Assembly (NCBI GenBank): GCA_016859345.1
Contig: CM029119.1
Span: 6,687,912 to 6,751,911, forward strand
DNA from: Istiophorus platypterus
Lineage: Eukaryota > Chordata > Actinopteri > Istiophoriformes > Istiophoridae
Direction: 5' to 3'
Length of the DNA stretch: 64,000 bases
In this document: positions 27,136-37,600 of the stretch, one piece after another
Numbering within the stretch: position 1 is the first letter of the stretch
How the letters are laid out: every line of letters begins with the position of its first letter
Program-made: the position numbers and the translations under genes
The notes under the pieces: generated by a model
What the model was told of the DNA's origin: nothing
Seen by the model: only the letters and a program-made list of their open reading frames with translations
Database searches by the model: none

Positions 27136-29647
27136 TGTGTGTGTGTGTGTGTTCAACAAGGCCGCACCATATCACCCTCCATCATCGTGAGTTGAGGGGT
27201 TGTGGTTCCTAGAGAAGCACTTTACTTAAATTAGACCCTCAACAGCTCGACATGCAGGTGTCAGCATGTGTGTGTATGTGTGTGCGTATGTGTCTGGTAT
27301 GTGTGTGCGTATGTGTGTGTGGGCATCAGACAGTCAGTGTGTGCCAGTGTATGTGAGGGGGAAGAGACCGAACAAGAGAGAAGAGCGGGATCAGCAGACG
27401 GCGAACAAGAGAGAGAGGCAACAAGGGAGCGAGCGGAGGAAGAGAGAGGGAGGAGGAGCAGGCGACGGAGGGAGGCAGGGAGGGAGGGAGGTCTGGAGTG
27501 AGCGAGCGAGTGAGCGAGAAAGGATGGGAGCTTGTGATGAAGCGAGCGAGTGGGAGAGAGAGAGAGACAGAGAAAGCGGGTGAGAATAACCTAGTCTGAC
27601 CTTATTTTAGCATGGCTGTTCCATTCTTTATATTCCCACATTGCTGTAATATTTACACAGGAATAAAGGATCTTTGGCAAGATCCACAGAGAGGAAATAA
27701 AGAGGAAGGAAAGGGGGGAGACACAGAAAGAATAGAGAGAAAGAGGTTTACAGAGTGGGGGGAAACATTCATTTTCATCATCATTAATCATTTAGTCTAT
27801 GGAACGTCAAAAATAGTGGAAAAGCCCTTCAAACATCTGGCTTTCTCCAATCAACCATCCAAAACTCAAAGATATTCATATAATGATGATATTAAACATT
27901 GGCATTTTTGTTTATTATGACTGATTATTTCAGCTTTACTTCAAGTAAAGTGGGAAAAATAAAGGACAACATCAAATAAGAAAAACCTCAACCAATGCAG
28001 ATTTTACACAGCCAAAAATAATGTTCTTGACCTCTTAGACAACCAGCTGGCATCATATGTCAGTGTAACTTCTGAAAGGTTGGACTAACAATTGTAACTT
28101 CAGAGAGACTTTAAAGCTTAGTTGGAAGTTAAAATGAAAAACCCAATGTTGGCTATCTGACCTCATCACAACCAGCGGAAGTTTAGCAGAAGTTGGGCTT
28201 GGTCATCATACTTTAGGACTAGAGTGCTGGTATTCTACTTCAAGATGGTGGCAGAAGGTCAAATTTGCAAGATGTGGGATTTTGTCACTGAACAACACAA
28301 CTTAAAACCAAAAAAATATCAATGTCAGCTGTCGTCAGTATTCTAAGTCAAACTGGCATTATACTGACATCCAAAATATACAAATGTCTAATGTAAAATA
28401 TATCAACATCTAACGAGGTGGGTGGCCAACTGCATGCCTGCTGGGCGTTGACAAACATACAGGCAGCTTTATTTGGCCCGAAAACAGACCAATAGCACTA
28501 TACTACTGTAGCCAAAAAAGTAAAAGCTCATAGAAACCTTTTTCTACAATTCATTTCATTTTTGATACAGAGCCTGTCTGCTGAAACAAGTAAAAGCAGA
28601 AACTCAACGTAGAGGGGAAAATATCAGTCAATTATTTTAGATGATTGACACACAATAGTCAAATATTTCATTAATATTGATGAATCACCTGGCCAATATT
28701 TTGAGTCAGATTTTCTGACATATCACTGATTCATTGAGAGAGTAACTGTCATATTAGTAGATACTGGAAAATAATCGTTAGTTACAGCCATAATTTAATA
28801 TTATCGATTTTCCATGGAATTATTAGAAGAATTGATTATATGACCACTCTTTCAAATTAATGATTTTGAGCAAATTCATATGAAAAACTAACAAAAATTA
28901 ACTCTGGGCGGTTTTCTTTGTTTTAAATGAGTTTGGTCCCGAAATGCGCTAAAATTAAATACACAAACAAACAAACAAATAAACAAACAAATAAATAAAT
29001 AAATGTTTTATTTAAATAGGTTTTGTATACATGTGTCATATAATCATTTAAATATCAGCAAAAAGGATTATTATTTTATCTTAATGAGGCCTGGCTGCTG
29101 GGAGAAGCCAGCCTTTGCAGGCTCAAAGGCTTTACAGCGCACTCACTGTGAACTGTAAAGCCTTTGAGAAAGAGCTTCACTTCCTCCCTCAATGCACCAG
29201 TTACACAGAGTCAAGAGAACATTTTTACACAAAGCTAGTGTCGTTCTTCAGGTCTAGAAATCCCCCATCAGAATAATGAAGGTAAACTTCCTTACATTGT
29301 GGGACAGCAAAACCGGTCTCTTGGCTACACGGTATGTATCTGCATATGCAGCCTGGTCTCACCAAATGGCGTGTTACACGTCAATTCTTTAGTCATTTAT
29401 CGTTGTGCATTTTTTTATGTTACGCCATTTCTCTTCTGACTAACACCGTAACCTTACGGTTTAATAGTTTTGTTTAATTATATTTATTTATTATTTCATT
29501 CTAATGAGAAAACATATTCATGCCACTAGAGCTTATTTGAAAAATAAGCTTATTTAAAAAAATTAAAAAAGCAGAAACAGATGGAAGAGCCGATGAAACA
29601 CAGACAAATCCAACGCTAAGAGGTTCTGATGAAGTAAGACGTACGAA

Positions 29648-29704
<57 letters not shown>

Positions 29705-30063
29705 GCACATAGGCAGGCAGCACACATGCAAAAGCAGAGATAAGTGCACACTCACACAAAAGACGTTCCTATATTATGCATGCACACATGCTTCCAAACA
29801 TTACAAAAACACACATCAAAACGACCGGAAAAGACAGTAGGCGGTTATTAAAGAGACAAGAGAGAAAAAAATAGAGAGAAGGAGAAGAGACACTTTACCA
29901 ACAATCAAAGACATTGAGGAAAAGAGACCGAGAGAAAGAGGGAGAAGTTGAGGTACACAGACATGCAAAAAGGAGAGAGTTTGCTTCTAATCAGCCTGGA
30001 TCCAAAATTTAGACAGGCACACACAGAGGCACAAGCAGTCCCAGTAGGATTAGGACCTCGGTA

Positions 30064-30100
<37 letters not shown>

Positions 30101-30274
30101 TCCCAGGAGACTGATTAGCCATGAATGACTGATGACGGATCTTTGTTGTTTTTTCTTCTTCTTCTCTCTCTTTTTTTTTTTTTTTTTTGCTCTCTCTCTC
30201 ACCCGCGCTCTCTTTTTCGTGTTTTCATTCTCACTACTCTCTGCTCGGGCAAAAGCATGGGAGGGGATCCGCAC

Positions 30275-30338
<64 letters not shown>

Positions 30339-30844
30339 GAACCACGTATATACAAAATACAAAGCTGCACACAGCTCCATGTATATTCAACGAAGGCTCC
30401 TGAATATACTTAATGCTTTCATGTGTGGCACTGTGTAACGATCCATGCTGTTCCACACAGCTGCTTCTCTCTTTTTCTTACTCTCTTCCTCCCTCACATA
30501 CACATAAACACACACACACACAGGCAGATATGAACCTACCTCCTATTTAAGAGCACACTACTTGTCTTTCACACCTAATACTCAATCTGTTAAATCTGTG
30601 GGACAGCGGTAGTGTGACTCAGAGAAACTTGAAGGGCCCTGCATTCAGGGGTCCAGTCCGACCACTACGCCTTCTTTAACCTCACCTCCAGATGAACCTG
30701 CGGGCCCCCTCCATCCATCTGAGCCCCTGACAGCAAAACAAACTGGACATAGACCCGCCTGAATGGAGGACATTACAATATGAATGAGCCAAACAGAGCT
30801 GAAATGAATCGAATAGAGAACCAAAAACACAACAGCCGAGAGAG

Positions 30845-30878
<34 letters not shown>

Positions 30879-33512
30879 GAAAAGAAGGGCCCCGGCTGAG
30901 TCAAACGAGTCAGCTCTCGAGTGACGATGAGTCAGGCATAAATGTGACCCTGAGGCGGATGAAAGATTGCCCGTCTCAGGTGTCGGTTGCTGCCGCGATA
31001 AGGGCTGCACCGCCTGCGCTCTGCCGTGTGCATTTTCGGTGCGTGTGTATGTATGTGTGTGTGTGTGTTTGGTGGTGGTGGTGGGGGGGGGGGGGTAGAC
31101 CGGTGGATGTGGCGAGACTGTGACATCATGTCTGCCCCCCCCCCCCACCACCACACACACACTAAGTGATGTCACCTCTTTGTCACGTCGCGTAAACAGG
31201 GGATTGCCTTGACCCCTCCGAAGAAGTGGAAAGCCATTAAATAGCAGGGAATTATAGTGTCTGCAAACACACGCACGCACGCACGCACACGCACGCATGC
31301 ACGCACTCCTCTCACGTACGTTGCGACTTTTTCATGCATTCATATCATTAATTCCAGCCACAGTAGTCACATATTCGCATAAACACCTTATAAATTTACA
31401 CACACACACACACCCTCCTGTGCAGAGCAAGACGCTGTTTTAGCCTTGTGTTTTGCGGGCTGTTTAAAATGTCATTTCACTCTCGTTTCTCAGACTTCAA
31501 AGGAGGCGCGCTGAGCTCTCACTCCTTCTTGCCAAATCCTCCAATCGTTTCTGATTTAGTGAGTTGGCCATGGGCCGAATAGCACCGGGACGAGCCCGTT
31601 AACAACCGGCCGAGCGGCGGGGAGAGATAGAGGGAGGGGAGGCGAGAGGAGAGCACGGGGGAGAAACAAATGAGGCAACGTGGAAAAGGAGAGGAAGCGG
31701 GGCTGAAATTGAGACAGAAATAGGAGGAGTGCCGTGAGGAGCTGGTGTGCTAACAATGCGAGGAGGCGATGGGTGCGTGGGGAGGTAGACAGAGATGGGA
31801 CCTGGATATAAAGGAGAAGGGGTGTGGGGGGGTCGATTGAAAGGAGAGGAGAGCGCGAAGGAGGGGTAAGAAAATAGCGAGGAGGAACGGCGCTATGAGG
31901 ATGAAGAGGAAGGAGGGCTGGAGGACCACTCGAAAAGCCGAGAGGAGTGAAGGGGGAAGTGAAAGAGAAAAGCAGAAAGAGGGGAGGGCGAGCTTGTGGT
32001 TAAAGAGGAGCGAGTAAGAGAGGGTGGGGGGGAGGTCTGGTCAGAGAGGGACAGAGGAAGAAGAAGAAGAAGAAGAAGAAGAAGAAGAAGAAGAAGCGTG
32101 GGGGGGGGGAGAGGGAGGAGACAGTACATGGACACAGCAAGTCTGGCGCTTGCCATTCACATGCCAAGTCATCAGATGGTGGATGTGTGTTCACACCCTG
32201 GAGATGTCGCAACCAAACGCACCCCACTCCCTTCAAATCACCGCTACTGACAATAAGCAGCTGTTCGCATGTTGGATGAGAGTTGGAGATGAGACAAAAA
32301 GTCCTTTCTGTCACTGCAGCAAATGCGCTGCGGAGCAAATGCCTGCTTCACTCAAAGCTCCCGACATCAAAAAGAACTTTTACTTAATATATTCAAATGT
32401 TTTATCTTTCTACTGATGTGACCTTTTAGGCGGCTGAAATCTTGGTCACACTTACTCCGAGGTCAATTTGATTAGATACAGTGAAACATTCAGGAATATA
32501 TTTAAATGATGTGCCATAGATTGCTTGAAATATCAAAGCATACAGAAGAGTCTAATTTGTAATGGAAATGCCTTTAATGACTTTGCTGGCTTTACTTAAT
32601 GACTTAATGCCTTTAATGTATCAACAAATTTCAAACAGTCAGACTCATTTAACTGATTTCTTTGGCCCTGCTGAATATTTTATTTGAAGTTCGGATAAGT
32701 GCAGTACTGATGTGTGTGTGTGTGTGTGTGTGTGTGTTTATAATGTATGCCTATGGAAGAAATTAACCATAATACCCACTGAAAATCACTGGTTCATAAT
32801 AGACGTAGTCCGATTTACTTTGAAGCGGTAGTTAATGGGTTAATTTTTTTATAGACCAACTGCCTGTTTTGACCCAGCATTAGTATGATATTTTTTTCCT
32901 AATATCACTGTTGATTATTCACCCAAACTAAAATATAGTTATTTTGACCCTGTATTAGACACAGCATTCAAGTTTTACCTTAAATCTGTCAGAAAACGTA
33001 TAATTAGTTACAAAAAAATTATGTGCATATAATTTACAGTGACCTATTATTAATAATCAGTGACGAATGGTGAGATTTGATTTAAAAATGAGATGGAGTA
33101 GATTACAACAGTTTTCAAAAATATCATATTATAGTTTGGGTAGATAAACCAAAAGTAATATAAATTATAATATTAGTGCAAGGTAAAAGAAGCAATTGTC
33201 TTATGTGGTTTTCTCTCTGGGTAAATTTAACCCAACACTATTGGTGCTATTTTGATACAAACTGGTTTAGTTTTGATTTTTAGTCTGTATGTTTTTTTGT
33301 TTTTTTTTCAGAATTGACAGTTTACACTCTGCCCCTTTCTCACTGCGTCCAGTTGCAGCTCGCCTGGCTGCAGCCTCCACCACCTGTCTCCTCCACACAG
33401 GGGGTCGTCTTGCACACTGCATGCGGGATGTGCCCCTTGTACTCTGGGTACCCTTGGTGAGGTTGGTGGGGGGGGGTCTGTCTGAGGCTCATCCACTGCT
33501 GACTCATCTCAC

Positions 33513-33577
<65 letters not shown>

Positions 33578-34554
33578 CGAGTTCTCCTCTCTCTCACTTT
33601 CACTCAGTCGCACTCTTGAGAGGCAGTGGAGACGCCAGGCTGAGGAGTCGGGGATGACGGCCAGTGGGTGCTGTCAGGCGGTGGTAATCTGACTGGATTA
33701 CCAACCAGGTGGAAACATTCAGCCTCTCTACTCCCACTACTCCTCCTTCCTCTCTTCCACTGCTCTATCCATCTATCATTTACATGCTTATATTCTTGAT
33801 ATTTTTCACCGTTTCTTTATTCCCTTCTTTTCTCGTCTATATAGTGCTTTTCTTCCTTTCCCTTTGACCATCACTACCCTACATACAAACACACACACAC
33901 ACACACAGAAATGCATAGACGTACTACGAGCAGACCTCTTTATTTCTAACACACAGAAACTTCCAAACACACAGATACATACACAAACACATCGTCCTCT
34001 CTTTCTACGTCATGCCAGTTGTTTGTGTGCTAAGGTGCGTGCAGGTGGGGGGGTGAAGGGGTGTGTCTCATCTGCGCCACCTCAACGATCAAAGCCAAAG
34101 CCAAGAAACTTTGAAGAGATGAGAGGCATGATTGACAGCCTGATGATAAATGGACAGGGTGGTTGCATGTATCACACGCACACCGACTCACATTTATAGC
34201 AGTGAAATACAGAATTTCACTGCAGGATCTTGTGCTTCACTAACAAGACTGAACACGGGGGAGAAAGTGAGAGAAAAAGATGTGAAGAAAGGGAGAAAAA
34301 GAAGAAGAAAAAAGGTCTAGAGATGAGGCCAAAGAGGAAAGATTGAGAGAAAAGACAGAGAGAAGTGGCAGAGTGGTTATCTAGTCTAACCAAAACATTA
34401 TGATTACAGCTTATTACTTTTCCAAAGCACTAAACACAAGCAGCTTAAGGTAGAAACCCTGCATGGCTGTGTGTTTGTGTGTGCACAGCTGTGAGTGTGT
34501 GCACACATGTAACATGAATGTAGGCTCTTTCAGCCTGTATTACTAGGTCACACA

Positions 34555-34632
<78 letters not shown>

Positions 34633-37600
34633 CATGTAAACAAAAACCGTCTGCTGTCTGGGAAGTAACACACCTGTTCAATGACAAGCTCTGCCACGCC
34701 CTCTATAATACTGCACACCTGTGCCACTGCAAGGTAAACCTAACCTTAAACACACACACATACACACAAATATATACACACTTGCTCAACCATTGCCCAG
34801 GGGCTAACATCACAGAAAAGGGAAGACAGGGAGAAAGAGAGAGAGTGGAATAAAAGGAAAGCAGTGAAACAGGGAGGGGAAAGAAGACAGACAGAGAGAG
34901 ACAAAGGCTTTCCCACTGCTCCTATCAGTAATCTAAACGTCTGTGTAATATCATTGTGGGGTTTTATCAAAAGGGGCTGAGTCTTATGGCGTTGGTATGT
35001 GGCTGTCATTCCATCACCTTGTCAAGCACGACCATATTCAAGCAGACTCCATGCTGATCTAAATAAGAGGCTTCAGCAAATTGACGGATTGCAGGTTTTC
35101 CAAGATATGAAGAAACAAGGAGGAATGAGTGTTTTGGGGTTTTTTTGGTTTTTTTGTTTTTTTTACTTTGAATGAAAAGTGATACACCCAGCTTGGTCTT
35201 GTGTGAAGGTAGAAAAATGCGCTTATGTATGTGTGTGTGTGTCTCTTTCCAAAAGATCTGAAACACACACCCCCCACCAATGTAACCCCACTCCTCCCGC
35301 CCCAGTATGGCAAACCCCAAATCATATCTACCCCCTGTGCTGAGGCCTAGGGCCAGGCATACAGCTTTCTGAATCTCTAAGGGGGGCAAGCACAAAGGTA
35401 ACCCCCATCCTAACCTCCCAGCAAACACACACACATGTACCCCAACCCCCATCCCAAAACAACAATCCTCTATGCCCATCATGTCAGTCAAAACCCCATC
35501 AGGGACATGCATGGAGAGTCTGGATATCTGGAATCTCAATACAGTGTCATGCACCTTGAGTCCCAGTGAGAGGCCCTCTTGAATACATTTCAATAGCATT
35601 ATCACCCTGCATTACTATGCCTTTTTTCCTTTCAACATTACAGAATAATTTTAAATTGGACCATAATACATGTCAGCGAGTAGCAATATCAGTCAAAGTG
35701 GAGTATAATCTGTTTAAATCATTATGCTAGTTAGATGTGTATTTGTCTTAGCTTTTAAAATGCTGTGCCCAAATTTTTGGTAAAATCATTTCAGTCAACA
35801 TGCAAGACGTGCAATTAAAAGTCTCCTGAAATATATATAATACTTTATAAATATAATTTAATCTTAATTTATGAGTTATGGTGTAATAGATTTAAATTTA
35901 TCATAATTTAGAACTATAATTATTTACATTATTTAATATGTATCATACTAAAATATATGCCTGTGTTGCAAAATAATACATATAATAGTTTTTTTACACA
36001 TTACATTTACAGTAACATATTCATTGTACATAGAGATTATTGCACATGTTACATTTTGATTATATTTTAACAATTTATATATTTTTTTTGATTTAATAAT
36101 ATAAATCTCATACTACTGATCCTACACGTACTGGGAAATAGAAAATAAAAGGTTATGTATACACATACATACTACACATGTGATAATCTTTTAAAATAAT
36201 GCATTTTGTTCAGAATTTGAAATTAAGAAACTGGTAAATCAGTTTTTTGTATTATGTAAAACTAATGAATATGCAAATAAGTGGAGACAGAGGATGTGTG
36301 GAGCCCTAACATAACATAGGATGTCGTTCATAGAGCTGATTCAACATTTGACTGAAACCACATACATTTGCAAATGATAATTAATGAGATTGCATCAGAA
36401 ACTTTCAGATATCCACAGACATACATACACACACGCACAATCACACACACACACTCACACTCACACGCACACACACACAGACATACATACACACACGCAC
36501 AATCACACACACACACTCACACTCACACTCACACACACGCACACACACGCACGCACACACACCTTCCCATCCCCCCTCCTCCCCTATTGAGACAGGATAC
36601 CAAAGCTACTTGTTAAATCTAATGCATGCACTGTCAACCCATTCGCACCCCGTCACGTCCCCGCTCAATATAGAAACCGGATTTTCTGGTATTACCCGCA
36701 CCTCTATTAGCCAGAGCTTCCCTCCACTCCCCCACCACCGCGACCCCAGTTTGTGACCAGTACAAACCAGCATGTGCCCCGAACCCACCACCATCAAAAC
36801 CACTATGTTGTTGGAACCACACAACCACACGCGAGGGCGGGGGGGACGTTGCAAAGAAAACTGCACAAATAAGGGAAGAGCTCGGCTAATAGCTTTCATT
36901 TATTGTTTAATGGGAAATATAAGCAGTGGAATTACCCAATTCTAATTAATTAAATCAAATGGCAATGATTAGTACTTTACTAAATGATGAAACCATATAA
37001 ATCTATGACAAGATTATGCCACTGGAAATGTCTAATAATCCCAGAGTGATAAAAGAGAAAAATCCTGGAAAATGTTTAAATTCTTGAGAAATTTTAAGTC
37101 TGAAACGGAAACGAGGTATGCCTTATTTTCAAGGTAATCTAATCTTAGTATTTCCTTCTGTTTTTCATTTGTTTGCTTTTACGCAAGACTGAAAAAGTAA
37201 AACTTATAAATTATATTTATTTCCATATATTACGCACAGCAAGCAGCTATATGTCATAAACAGTTCATTAAATAAAGTAAAACACACAGCTCCGTAATAT
37301 GCCTGCGCATTGTTGCTAATTTCTGAATGCCCTCAAAGTCTGAGCAATTTCCTTCCACAGTAAATTCTAGTTCGTCCCAAAGAGCTTCAAGGTTTCCTAA
37401 GTTTGCAATATGGAGAACATATGCTTCAGACAAAAGGGAGTGACTGATTTTTTTTTTTTTTTTTTTAAACCAACACTTGTCATTCATGCACCAGAAAATG
37501 GGGCTGCATTCAAAACTGACCTGAGTGCGGAGCCATGGAGAGGTGGGATGAGTAGTATTTCCCGGGCTGGAAGTGAGCGGGGTGCTGCACGGAGCCGTGG

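Larger units (their letters stand above)
18408..37520 (-). other. bahcc1: bahcc1 intron 1 (19.1 kb)
   Basis: The intron is filled with microsatellites, purine tracts and repeat-like segments listed separately. Open frames inside it are repeat-derived (Cys-Val, Thr-His, Arg-Glu or Arg-Gly strings), so I call no gene in it. An alternative internal promoter cannot be excluded, for example near 31.55-31.65 kb, where CG-rich sequence precedes a purine tract. Confidence 0.8.

Noticed and set aside
31996..32416. Glu/Arg-rich frames over the purine tract
   Set aside because: Artefact of (GAA)n and (GGA)n sequence in several frames; no conserved segment.
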